A DNA stretch of 64,000 bases from Stieleria mannarensis (GTDB lineage Bacteria; Planctomycetota; Planctomycetia; Pirellulales; Pirellulaceae), in contig NZ_JACEHH010000005.1 in NCBI RefSeq assembly GCF_014154935.1, positions 62,001-126,000 of the forward strand, given 5' to 3'. Positions 1 to 8,529 of the stretch are shown here, piece by piece (position 1 is the first letter of the stretch; each line of letters opens with the position of its first letter). The translations under genes were made by a program, and so were the position numbers. The notes under the pieces are model-generated. The model did not search any database. It was not told the origin of the DNA and saw nothing but the letters and a program-made list of their open reading frames with translations.

Positions 1-1
1 C

Positions 2-1288
2 TCGATCGAACCGTCGGACCCGGTCGCCGCCGCAACGACGTCCCTGCGCCGTGTCGCCGAAGCCACCTTGCGACGACCGGTCTCCGACGATGACTTGGCG
101 CCGTATGTCTCGCTTTTTTCCCAGCAAGTCGATCAAGGTGAATCGTTCGAAGACGCTCTTCGGACGGCGGTCACCGCGATCCTCTGTTCGCCTCGATTTC
201 TGTACCTGCAAGAACCGGCCGGCGCGCTTGACGACTATGCCCTGGCAAGCCGATTGTCATACTTTCTGCATCGGACGCTGCCCGACGGAATGTTGATGGA
301 CGCGGCCGGAGCCGGCCAACTGACCGCTGCCGCGGGGCTGCGTTCCCAAACCGATCGATTGATCCGGCACGAACGTTTCCAACGCTTTCTGGTCGACTTT
401 GCCGATAGTTGGCTGGACCTTCGTGAAATGGACTTCACCGCCCCGGATCAAACACTCTTTCCCGAGTTCGACCCGTTTCTTCGCGATTCGATGCCGCGTG
501 AAACGTTGGCATTCCTGCGTGAGATGATCGAATCGAACCTGCCGATCCGCAATTTAATCGAATCCGACTTTGCGATGCTCAACAGTCGTCTGGCGGAGCA
601 TTATGCGTTGCCGCCGGTCGATGGCGTTGCGATTCGCAAGGTTTCCCTGCCCGCCGATTCGATTCGCGGCGGATTGCTCAGCCAAGCGAGCCTATTGAAA
701 GTCACGGCCAACGGCACCAATACGTCACCGGTGACGCGCGGGGCGTGGGTGATGGAACGCATCCAAGGGGTCACGCCGTCACCTCCGCCACCGGGGATCC
801 CGGGAGTTGAACCGGACATCCGCGGGGCGACGACGTTACGTGAGTTGCTGGACAGGCACCGCGATTCGGAAAGTTGTCGCTCGTGCCACGCCAAGATCGA
901 TCCTCCCGGATTTGCGCTGGAGTGCTTCAACCCGATCGGAGGCTATCGGGATCGCTATCGATCGCTCGGCGAGGGCGATCGCGTGGACACCGAAGTCAAT
1001 GGGCGCAAGGTCCGCTACCGACTCGGGCCGGCCGTCGATGCCTCAGGCGAATTCGACGGAACTGCGTTTGCCGGCTTCCGCCAGTTTCGCCATACCCTGG
1101 CCGGCCAGGAGCGCATGTTGGCCAAGACATTTGTGGTCAAACTGTTGACGTTTGCGACCGGGCGTGAACTTGGGTTTTCCGATCGACCGGAGATCAATCG
1201 GATCGTCACCGCTGCTGCGGAGAATCACTACCGCGCCCGAGACCTGCTTCACGCCGCGGTGGCGAGCAAAATCTTCCTGTCGAAGTAA
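2..1288 (+). CDS. DUF1592/DUF1588/DUF1585 domain protein, 5' partial
   Basis: The reading frame is open to the left edge, so the true start lies outside the window; the TTG at 68 is only the first in-window start-like codon. What remains carries a DUF1592-like part (LHRTLP near the start, then a DSWLDLREMDFTAPD stretch), a DUF1588-like part with a CRSCH haem-type motif followed by DPPGFALECFNPIGGYR, and a DUF1585-like C-terminus (FVVKLLTFATGRELGFSDR). These domains occur together in very large planctomycete proteins, usually with N-terminal DUF1587 and PSCyt1-like modules that would be off-window. The gene lies 33 bases before a DUF1552 gene, its standard partner. The family is exported and thought to be redox-related, but its substrate is not known. 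Identification of the family is firm; function is not. Confidence 0.93.
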   Translation, partial: SIEPSDPVAAATTSLRRVAEATLRRPVSDDDLAPYVSLFSQQVDQGESFEDALRTAVTAILCSPRFLYLQEPAGALDDYALASRLSYFLHRTLPDGMLMDAAGAGQLTAAAGLRSQTDRLIRHERFQRFLVDFADSWLDLREMDFTAPDQTLFPEFDPFLRDSMPRETLAFLREMIESNLPIRNLIESDFAMLNSRLAEHYALPPVDGVAIRKVSLPADSIRGGLLSQASLLKVTANGTNTSPVTRGAWVMERIQGVTPSPPPPGIPGVEPDIRGATTLRELLDRHRDSESCRSCHAKIDPPGFALECFNPIGGYRDRYRSLGEGDRVDTEVNGRKVRYRLGPAVDASGEFDGTAFAGFRQFRHTLAGQERMLAKTFVVKLLTFATGRELGFSDRPEINRIVTAAAENHYRARDLLHAAVASKIFLSK

Positions 1289-1321
1289 ATACTCTTTTGT
1301 CATCGATTGACGAGAAAGATC

Positions 1322-2611
1322 GTGAACCAGCCACCCTTTCGAAACCTCGCATTGTCTCGGCGCCACTTTCTTCGGGGATCCGGGGCGGGGGTGGCTTTGC
1401 CGCTGCTCAGCGCGATGCAGCCGGCTCTTGGTGATTCGCGTGACCCCGCTTTGCCGCGGTTCATTGCGATCTGTGGTGGGCTGGGATTTCACGCCCCGTT
1501 TTTGTTTCCCGACCAGCCGGGACGCGATTATCAGCTGACGCCGTATTTGGAGAAACTTCAAGAGCATCGCGACGACCTCACGCTTTTTTCGGGCTTGTCG
1601 CATCCGAATCAGAACGGGAACAACGGGCATGCCTCCAGCATGACGTGGCTGACGTCGGCCCAACGTCCCGGGCTGGCGGGGTTCAAGAACACGATCTCGC
1701 TGGACCAGCAGATCGCCGCCCACCTGGGCGGTGCGACACGTTTTCCCTACCTGTGTCTGTCCAACGGCGGTGGTTCGTTGTCATGGACCTCCGGCGGCGT
1801 GAACATTCCCGCGGAATCTTCACCGGCGAAGGTGTTCGAGCAACTGTTCGTCAACGGTTCTGAATCAGATGTCCGGTCCCAGATGCGCGAACTCCAACGG
1901 GGCCGCAGTATCCTGGATACCGTCCGCGGCGACGCCCAAAAACTGCAGCGATCGCTGGGACCGAAAGACGTTCAAAAACTGGACGAGTACTACTCATCCA
2001 TTCGCGATCTGGAAACGCGCATCGGGCAAGCGCGGCAGTGGGCCCAGCGTCCCAAGCCGCACGTGGACGATCCGCCGCCGAAAGACATCTCCGACAAGCA
2101 GGATATCATCGCCCGGCAGCGATTGATGTACGACATCATACGGTTGGCACTGCAGACCGATTCGACGCGCGTGATCACGTTATCGTTGGGAGGCATGAAC
2201 GCGGTCCCGAGCAATATTCCCGGGGTGAACACGGACTGGCACAATCTTTCGCATCACGGCAAAGATGAAGCGAAGATCGCGGAGCTCCGTCTGATCGAAG
2301 AAGCCGAGTTTGAAGCGTTTTCGGGATTCTTGGCCGACTTGAAGGCGGTCGGCGAGAATGACCAGAACTTGCTCGATCACACCGCGGTGCTGTTCGGATC
2401 TAACCTCGGCAATGCGTCGGCGCACGACTGGCACAACTTGCCGATTCTGCTGGCCGGTGGAGGTTACCGACACGGTCACTACGTCGCGCATGACGCCACG
2501 GACAACACGCCGCTTGCAAATCTATTCGTTCCGCTGGCCCGACGCATGGGCTTGGAAATCGATCACTTCGGATCCAGCACCAACGACAACGTCCGCGGCT
2601 TGGAGATGTAG
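1322..2611 (+). CDS. DUF1552 family protein, Tat-exported
   Basis: This is a 429-residue protein if the GTG at 1322 is the start; an in-frame TTG at 1307 would add five residues. The N-terminus holds a twin-arginine signal (SRRHFLRGSGAGVALPLL), so it is predicted to be exported folded. The body matches the planctomycete/myxobacterial DUF1552 family, which resembles DUF1501 sulfatase-like proteins (FIAICGGLGFHAPFLFP near the start, HHGKDEAKIAELRLIEEAEF in the middle, LGNASAHDWHNLPILLAGG near the end). It follows the DUF1592 gene closely and is co-directional, the usual two-gene unit. A role in periplasmic breakdown or oxidation of polymeric substrates has been suggested for such pairs but is unproven. 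Confidence 0.92.
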   Translation: MNQPPFRNLALSRRHFLRGSGAGVALPLLSAMQPALGDSRDPALPRFIAICGGLGFHAPFLFPDQPGRDYQLTPYLEKLQEHRDDLTLFSGLSHPNQNGNNGHASSMTWLTSAQRPGLAGFKNTISLDQQIAAHLGGATRFPYLCLSNGGGSLSWTSGGVNIPAESSPAKVFEQLFVNGSESDVRSQMRELQRGRSILDTVRGDAQKLQRSLGPKDVQKLDEYYSSIRDLETRIGQARQWAQRPKPHVDDPPPKDISDKQDIIARQRLMYDIIRLALQTDSTRVITLSLGGMNAVPSNIPGVNTDWHNLSHHGKDEAKIAELRLIEEAEFEAFSGFLADLKAVGENDQNLLDHTAVLFGSNLGNASAHDWHNLPILLAGGGYRHGHYVAHDATDNTPLANLFVPLARRMGLEIDHFGSSTNDNVRGLEM

Positions 2612-2658
2612 CGAAAAGGCGAGGCACCAACACGCATGCGCGCGGTAGACGGTATTCG

Positions 2659-3441
2659 TCAGGCGATCGCGATTTTCTCTTTGGTCACACGGAGGACGCG
2701 TTCGCTCAAGGGGTGTGATTGACGGCGGGCGTCCATCGCGACGGTCTGGCTGAGCTGTTGGTGGAGATCGGGGACAAGCGTCATCGGCCAGGCGACCAAG
2801 AAGTCGCGGTTGGGGACCCCGGCATAAACTTCGCCCTCTTCGTCACCGGTCAACTCGGAAATGATTCGGGCGCGGATCTCCGGGATCAGAATTCTGGCGG
2901 CGTCGTAACCGTCACCGGTTTGGATGGCCACCAGCGGTGCCGGGCCGGGCATCACCGTCATCGGCAACGTCGGACTGGACGCGACGATGTTCATCTTTCC
3001 GATTTCGATCGCGTCGAGCGCCGATTGCCCCCATCGCTCGAGGTCTTCGTTGCTGATGTAGGCATAGCCGGTGTCACAATCACTGACCAAACTGGAGTGC
3101 ACGTCGTCGGCGAACGGAAACGTGATCGCGCGACCGACATCGGTGACTTTCGCACTGACCAATTGGACTCGCAGCCGCGGTCTGGCGTCTTCCCATGCCT
3201 GTGGAATCGCGTCGACCGCACCGTCGATTAATTTCAACGCGCCGGCGAAGTTCTCGACGATCACCCGGTCGAACTCTTCATCGGGCATGGGGGATTGTTG
3301 GAATTGCGCCCACAGGTTGCTCATCCCGAACTTTGCCGATCCGTTGGTGATGACGCCCAATTCCTCGCCGAGCCGAAACCCACGGGTCGGAAACTCGCGT
3401 TGAACGACAGCAAGGACCCGATTGGTAAAGGCGTCGAGCAT
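2659..3441 (-). CDS. DUF1444 (YtpQ-like) protein
   Basis: A 260-residue soluble protein starting at an ATG (3439-3441). Its sequence fits the DUF1444/YtpQ family: an N-terminal segment (MLDAFTNRVLAVVQREFP), a central segment with FPFADDVHSSLVSDCDTGYAYI, and a C-terminal segment with VAWPMTLVPDLHQQL. There is no signal peptide or membrane helix. The family is widespread in bacteria but has no defined biochemical role. It converges on the DUF1552 gene (47 bases between stops) and is divergent from the M64-like peptidase, so it is probably its own transcription unit. Family call is good; function unknown. Confidence 0.8.
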   Translation of the reverse strand: MLDAFTNRVLAVVQREFPTRGFRLGEELGVITNGSAKFGMSNLWAQFQQSPMPDEEFDRVIVENFAGALKLIDGAVDAIPQAWEDARPRLRVQLVSAKVTDVGRAITFPFADDVHSSLVSDCDTGYAYISNEDLERWGQSALDAIEIGKMNIVASSPTLPMTVMPGPAPLVAIQTGDGYDAARILIPEIRARIISELTGDEEGEVYAGVPNRDFLVAWPMTLVPDLHQQLSQTVAMDARRQSHPLSERVLRVTKEKIAIA

Positions 3442-3808
3442 GGGAGGTTCCAGCGGTCAGAAAAGCGATTTCGGTCATCGAATTTTCAAGTTTACCGCGC
3501 GAAACACCGAAATCCCAGTGCGATGCCCCCCAGGACATCGCCCGGTGCCGGCATGCCCCTGCCACGACCGGTGTTCGAAATTGAGGCGGAGTTGGCGGGA
3601 CCGATCGTTGCCGCGACTCCCTGGTGACTGCGTGCCCCGCAACGGGAGTGGTGTTGCCCCTCAAGCCGTCGGAGAGGTACACCATCGGAGACGCAGTGTC
3701 CGGAGAGTCACAAATGGTCCCCGCGATGTCTGTCTGTCGGAGTGGTTTTGTTGGGACGATTCCCCAATCGCGAATCGAGCTAACTAGGATGTCGTCAAGG
3801 ATTCCCCG
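3442..3808. other. Divergent intergenic region
   Basis: A 367-base space between the divergent DUF1444 and M64-like genes. Open frames here have no start context or family resemblance and look like chance. It should hold the two divergent promoters, but I see no clear -35/-10 pair, operator palindrome or RNA-like structure. Confidence 0.5.
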
Positions 3809-5671
3809 ATGTGTTTTCCGCCCGTGTCACGTTCCTCTCGCCGACCGATCGCAGTGCATCGTCAACGAACAAGTCGATTTCGATTGCGTTTTGAACCGCT
3901 CGAAACGCGGCGGTTATTGGCTGCTGAAATCTCCTCCGCCGCCCCAATGGATCCGGCGACCGCGCCACCGATGGAGGCCCAGGCTGCCGGTGCGGACGGC
4001 TGGAGGATCGGACCGTTTGAACCTCAGGTGCAATTGAATGCACTCGCGGTCGATGCGTCAGCGGCGCAAACGACGGGTTTCGAAACCGTGCTTGAAACTG
4101 GCCCGTCGGAAAATCGCGTGGACATCGTGATTCTCGGTGACGGCTACACGGCGTCACAGATCGACACGGTCTATGCCGACCACGTGGGTGGAATGCTGGA
4201 GTACCTGTTCAATGCGGGACAGGATCCCTACCCCCGCTATGCGAACTTCTTTAATGCCCATCGGATCAACACGGTTTCCAACGAATCCGGCGCGGACCAG
4301 CCCCCCAATGGGATCTTCGTCGACACGGCGTTTGATGCCTATTACTTTTGTGGCAACATCGAGCGTTTGATTTGTATCAACAACACGAAAGCCAATGAGG
4401 CCAAGAACACGGCGCTCGCCGGCGCGGGATTCAGCGCCGAAATGCAGTTCGTTTCGGTCAACGATTCCAAGTACGGCGGCAGCGGCGGCAGCTACGCCGT
4501 GTTTGCCGGTGCCAACAGTTCGGCCAACGAGCTGGCATTGCATGAGGTCGCGCACTCGTTCAACAATTTGGCCGATGAATACGGTGGTTCCGCAAACTAC
4601 ACCGGGTCGGAGCCTTCCGAGGTCAATGTCACGACGGATCCGCAAGGGAGTAAGTGGCAACGTTGGCTGGGATACGACCAGCCCGGCATCGGCACGATCG
4701 ACGCCTACGAGGGAGCCCGATACTTCAACCAAGGCATCTTTCGTCCGTCGAACAATTCAAAGATGCGCAGCCTGGGACGGCCTTTTGATGCGGTCAGCCG
4801 CGAGAAGATCATCCTGGACATTTACGACTTGGTGGATCCCGTCGACGATTGGCTGGACAACACTCAAACGATCCAAGGCATTGCACCGGAGGTCTGGGTG
4901 AAGGCGATCGATTTGGACGTTCAGGACATTCAATGGTCCGTTGACGGCGTTGAGGTGGTCGGCGCGACGGACGAAACCTTCAACTTGCGTGAGGCCGGAT
5001 TCGCACCCGGCAACTATGACGTTTCGGCGCGGGTTTATGATCCGACCGATTGGGTGCGGCATCAAACATCGAAACTGGAGCAAACGATCCACTGGACGGT
5101 GCAGGTCCAGTCGCCACCTCAGGTGCAAAGCGTCCAAATCAATGGTGGCGATCCGAGTCGTTCGCTGGTAACGTCGATCCAGGTCACGTTTGACACCTTC
5201 GTCGATGTCTCCGCCTCCTCGTTTGTTCTGTCGAATCGCCAGACGCAGCAGCCGATTGCGTTGGAGGTCACGACGTCGACGACGTCGACCGGCACGGTCG
5301 CCGACATGAGATTCCTGCCCGGCAACTCGGTGCGTCCGCGTCAGACGATCGGGACGCACTCGCTGGTCGACGGCAATTACACGTTGCGTGTCATCGCATC
5401 GGCGGTCACCACCACCGCCGGCGGTCACCCGATGCTGGACGATTACCTGTTCGGCGATCGGGCGGTCGACGCGTTGTTTCGATTGTTCGGCGACCGCGAC
5501 GGCGACCGTGATGTCGATGGACAAGATTACGGGCGGTTCGGACAGACGTTTCTGCGATCGGCGACCAGCGACCGATTCGATCCCTGGTTTGACGAAGACG
5601 GCGATGGCGACGTCGATGGCCAAGACTACGGCCGATTCGGCCAGCGGTTGCTAACGACGTTGCCGTTCTAA
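3809..5671 (+). CDS. Exported M64-like metallopeptidase with LEPR-XLL motif and dockerin-like C-terminus
   Basis: A 620-residue protein starting at ATG 3809. Residues 28-39 (FEPLETRRLLAA) match the planctomycete LEPR-XLL motif, found near the N-terminus of large exported surface proteins. Residues about 100-340 resemble the IgA-peptidase M64 domain, with the zinc motif HEVAH at 245-249 followed by SFNNLADEY. The middle (about 350-530) looks like Ig-like modules. The C-terminus carries two dockerin-type calcium repeats, each with DGDxDVDGQDYGRFGQ. I predict a secreted zinc protease displayed on or released from the cell surface. It converges on the GAP1-like gene with only 21 bases between stops. 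Start choice is supported by the motif being close to the N-terminus. Confidence 0.88.
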   Translation: MCFPPVSRSSRRPIAVHRQRTSRFRLRFEPLETRRLLAAEISSAAPMDPATAPPMEAQAAGADGWRIGPFEPQVQLNALAVDASAAQTTGFETVLETGPSENRVDIVILGDGYTASQIDTVYADHVGGMLEYLFNAGQDPYPRYANFFNAHRINTVSNESGADQPPNGIFVDTAFDAYYFCGNIERLICINNTKANEAKNTALAGAGFSAEMQFVSVNDSKYGGSGGSYAVFAGANSSANELALHEVAHSFNNLADEYGGSANYTGSEPSEVNVTTDPQGSKWQRWLGYDQPGIGTIDAYEGARYFNQGIFRPSNNSKMRSLGRPFDAVSREKIILDIYDLVDPVDDWLDNTQTIQGIAPEVWVKAIDLDVQDIQWSVDGVEVVGATDETFNLREAGFAPGNYDVSARVYDPTDWVRHQTSKLEQTIHWTVQVQSPPQVQSVQINGGDPSRSLVTSIQVTFDTFVDVSASSFVLSNRQTQQPIALEVTTSTTSTGTVADMRFLPGNSVRPRQTIGTHSLVDGNYTLRVIASAVTTTAGGHPMLDDYLFGDRAVDALFRLFGDRDGDRDVDGQDYGRFGQTFLRSATSDRFDPWFDEDGDGDVDGQDYGRFGQRLLTTLPF

Positions 5672-5692
5672 GTCATGAACACCGCGAGCGCG

Positions 5693-6466
5693 TCACCTGG
5701 TCTCGACCAGAACGCGAGCGACGTCGATCGGGGCGATCCCGGATCGGTCCAGTTCCTTTTGCAGTTTGGGTGACATCGGGTCCTGAGTCACTTGCACGCG
5801 AAAGTCACGTCGGCTGGACGGTTTCAGGCCACAGGCGAAACTGGTTTCGCTGCGTTCGGTCGGCGTCAATTGATCGAGCATCAGGGTCAAGATCGGCAAC
5901 GGATCACACTTTCCGACGATCATCACCTTGCGATTGTCACGCAGCAGGCTGACGGTTTCGCGGGCGATCCAGTTGACGGCGTGTCCCGGCAAACGAGCCG
6001 GTTTGGAATCGGTGAAATCGCTGGTCGGTTGCTGCAACGACAACGGCCGTGCGGTCAGCGTCACCGTAGGCAGCGTTTCGTCCTGGTCCATCCTCAGGAT
6101 CAGGTTCCCCAGCGCCAGCGCCGTGCGGGCGGTATCGACGGCATGGAACTCGTAGGCGACGAGTTGTTTTCGGGTCATCAGCAGTGCACTGGTGACAACG
6201 GCCAGCCCGCCGCGTCCGCTGTATTCCGGGCCGCCATGAACGCTGCGGGCGACCGCGTAGAAGTAGTCCGACAGGGGAAAAAAGCTCAATCCCCAGGCAT
6301 CCTGGGCGGCGGCATCGCCGGCCACCTCGAGCGAATTGTGTGACGGCGCCCACTTGCAAAATTCGCTCGACACTGTCGCATCGACACCGGGCGATTTGCC
6401 GATGATCTGGTACCCCTTCATCCGCCGCCGCTTGAGCGAACCGTAGCTGATTTGTTCGACTTGCAT
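5693..6466 (-). CDS. GTPase-associated protein 1 N2-like (GAP1-N2) protein
   Basis: A 257-residue protein using the ATG at 6466; a TTG at 6493 would add nine residues and overlap the preceding gene. The N-terminus (MQVEQISYGSLKRRRMKGYQ followed by SPGVD) resembles the GAP1-N2 domain described for NTPase-based conflict and signalling systems, in which GAP1 proteins are paired with dedicated GTPases. The upstream neighbour is such a GTPase, whose TAA stop lies five bases before this ATG, so the two are almost certainly co-translated. It is shorter than full GAP1 proteins; I see only the N-terminal and part of a middle module, no catalytic motif and no membrane segment. Assignment rests on pattern similarity plus context. 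This is the last gene of the eleven-gene operon. Confidence 0.6.
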   Translation of the reverse strand: MQVEQISYGSLKRRRMKGYQIIGKSPGVDATVSSEFCKWAPSHNSLEVAGDAAAQDAWGLSFFPLSDYFYAVARSVHGGPEYSGRGGLAVVTSALLMTRKQLVAYEFHAVDTARTALALGNLILRMDQDETLPTVTLTARPLSLQQPTSDFTDSKPARLPGHAVNWIARETVSLLRDNRKVMIVGKCDPLPILTLMLDQLTPTERSETSFACGLKPSSRRDFRVQVTQDPMSPKLQKELDRSGIAPIDVARVLVETR

Positions 6467-6471
6467 TTCAC

Positions 6472-7380
6472 TTAGCTGTTCTGGATGGCCCAATGCAAGG
6501 GTTCGATCACGCCGCGAGGCTGGATATGAAACGGCACGCGGGCCACCCCACCGACGTCGTTGCTGAGCAGGGCCGACGATCCGACGACGCTGGCGCTAAA
6601 GACCGCGTGGCGTGGGAAGTTGTGTTGGCAATAATCCAGAAAGCGGGGCATGTTGTTGGCCATGAATCGCTGCGGATCGGCGGCCGCTTCGGGGCAGGTG
6701 TCCGACTTGGTGAAGACGACCGCGATGGCCGGAGTCAGATCACGCGACTTGCCCAATTCGGAGAGCGATTGTTGCTGCGAGATGTACGAGCCCAGTTTCA
6801 TCGCAAACAGGTCTTCCCGAGCGCCGTTGTCACGGACCTCGGCGGAATCGCACAGCAGCAAGAACGCCGACGTCCGTTGCACGATGTGGCCGACGGCGGG
6901 ATACGTGCCCGGTTGTTCCAATTCGGTCGCGATGGCTTCACCGGCGAAATCCGGCGCGACAAAGTCGACCGTTTTTTCCTTTCGCTGTGACGAGTCGGTG
7001 ACGACACAGTGCAGCCATTTCCAGAGGTCGGATTCATTGGGCGTCTTTTCCGGGAACCGCCGTTCTTCCAATGCGGAAACGACCTGTTCCTGCAGCTTGA
7101 TCGAAAAGGCGCCGTTGGGAACGCCCTTCAAATCCTTCGCTCCGCCACAGAGCATGTCCAACAGCAGGCCAAGATAGACCGTCTTGCCGGCGTTGCTGGG
7201 GCCGACGACGGAAATAAAGTGTGGCCGCGCGCGGCGTTGGGAAACCGAATGCGTGATTTCTGCCGGGGTTTGGCATTCTTCGCAATAGTCGTCCATGCTG
7301 GTCATTTGCGAATCGCAACAGACGCATGGAGGGGCGTCCTGGTAACACAACGCCGTGTTGTAGCTTTCGCTGTTACTCAT
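6472..7380 (-). CDS. Zinc-ribbon TRAFAC-type GTPase
   Basis: A 302-residue protein beginning at ATG 7380. The N-terminus has a zinc ribbon (C19-x2-C22 and C33-x2-C36). A P-loop follows at 60-67 (GPSNAGKT), then a DFAGE Walker B/G3-like motif after the strand VDFVAPD, and FTKSD, which fits the G4 base-specificity motif (T/NKxD). Together these indicate a GTPase of the class found in planctomycete and actinobacterial multi-gene systems with GAP1 proteins. The GKTVYLGLLLDML stretch is typical of this group. No membrane helix. It sits between the FGE-fold gene (87-base gap) and the GAP1-like gene (5-base gap). I infer that it is a molecular switch whose state is read or set by its operon partners. 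Confidence 0.82.
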   Translation of the reverse strand: MSNSESYNTALCYQDAPPCVCCDSQMTSMDDYCEECQTPAEITHSVSQRRARPHFISVVGPSNAGKTVYLGLLLDMLCGGAKDLKGVPNGAFSIKLQEQVVSALEERRFPEKTPNESDLWKWLHCVVTDSSQRKEKTVDFVAPDFAGEAIATELEQPGTYPAVGHIVQRTSAFLLLCDSAEVRDNGAREDLFAMKLGSYISQQQSLSELGKSRDLTPAIAVVFTKSDTCPEAAADPQRFMANNMPRFLDYCQHNFPRHAVFSASVVGSSALLSNDVGGVARVPFHIQPRGVIEPLHWAIQNS

Positions 7381-7467
7381 GATTGTTCTTCGTCATCAAG
7401 ACGCATGTCGGGGACAAGATGAAGTCGGGTGAAGCGGTGCAGGGTCAGTGTTGGGATCGGGATGGAA

Positions 7468-8529
7468 TCAGCCATCGATCGACGGCGAATCATCCTCGCT
7501 GGACGGGTCGAGGCCTTCGGCGGAGAAACAACATCGGAATCCGACGTTGTTTTTTCGCGAGAGGAGCGACTGAGCACTGCGGCATTGGCAACTGGTGTGC
7601 GAATGGAAGTAGCTGTCAAACGCACCGCCGCGGATCTCCGCCATCGGGTCGGTCATGTGAACCGTGATTTCTTCGGTCGCCGCCAACAAGTATTGCGTGT
7701 TCATCCATTCCCACACGTTGCCGATCAACTGCCGAATCCCGTTGGGAGTATTGCCGCCTTGGCACTCGTGGATCGAGACCGTGCGGTGTCGTCCCGATGC
7801 CCAGGTGTTGGCATAGTGAGGGTCGAATGAATTGCCCCAGGGGTACTTGGGTTCTTTCAGCGTGTCGCTGCTGGTCGTTCCCCAGGTCCCGGCCCGCTGC
7901 CATTCGGCGCTGGTCGGCAACCGTTTCCCGACCCACTGTGCGTACGCGTTGGCTTCGTACCACGAGACGCCGACGACCGGATGGGCGAGGGTGCCTTTGA
8001 CGGGCGCGCCTTTTTCCCACTGTGCGGGTCCGGGGCGACCGGTCCGGTCGACAAATCGAAGCACCGATTCAAGGATCTGTTCGGGCCACAGAGAGATGTT
8101 TTCGTAGCCACCGTCGTCGACAAATCGTTGGTAGTCGGCGTTGGTCACGCACCAACGGTCTAAGTAGATCGCTTCGGTGCGGCTGGTCCCGATCACTTGG
8201 GGGACGAGCACGAACCCTTCGTCGGACGTCGTCGCATATTCGCCGTGCAACGTGACCTCGCCGCCGGGCACATAGGCCATATCGTGATCGATCGCTTTCC
8301 AGGCGTAGCGTAACGAGTCCGGGTCAAAGGCGATGCCATCGATCGGGCGAACGATGTGGGCGTATTGCCGCTGACGCACCAGTTTTCGGATGTCCGGCGG
8401 AGCGTCGGGAAAGTCAAGTGTCGGCGGCGGGGCGGCCGAGCCATCGGGCTTCGCGGCGGAGAACGATGCACGAAACACACTCAGTGGCCGGCTGAAAAGG
8501 GTGGCGAATGACACGATGGTCTCCAGCAA
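7468..8529 (-). CDS. FGE-sulfatase (SUMF1) fold protein, probably non-canonical
   Basis: A 353-residue protein with a TTG start at 8529, directly abutting the TAA of the gene before it. The FGE-sulfatase fold covers roughly 85-340: IYLDRWCVTNADYQRFVDDG, VVGVSWYEANAYAQWVGKRL, PTSAEWQRAG, LIGNVWEWMN, IRGGAFDS and NNVGFRCCF. True formylglycine-generating enzymes carry a cysteine pair spaced C-x4-C after the RGG motif; here the stretch reads RGGAFDSYFHSHTSCQCR, so the first cysteine is absent and only a C-x-C remains. It is therefore more likely a ligand-binding or scaffolding version of the fold, as in FGS-containing conflict systems, than a sulfatase activator. The N-terminus has no clear signal peptide, suggesting a cytoplasmic protein working with the adjacent GTPase. 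Confidence 0.85.
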   Translation of the reverse strand: MLETIVSFATLFSRPLSVFRASFSAAKPDGSAAPPPTLDFPDAPPDIRKLVRQRQYAHIVRPIDGIAFDPDSLRYAWKAIDHDMAYVPGGEVTLHGEYATTSDEGFVLVPQVIGTSRTEAIYLDRWCVTNADYQRFVDDGGYENISLWPEQILESVLRFVDRTGRPGPAQWEKGAPVKGTLAHPVVGVSWYEANAYAQWVGKRLPTSAEWQRAGTWGTTSSDTLKEPKYPWGNSFDPHYANTWASGRHRTVSIHECQGGNTPNGIRQLIGNVWEWMNTQYLLAATEEITVHMTDPMAEIRGGAFDSYFHSHTSCQCRSAQSLLSRKNNVGFRCCFSAEGLDPSSEDDSPSIDG

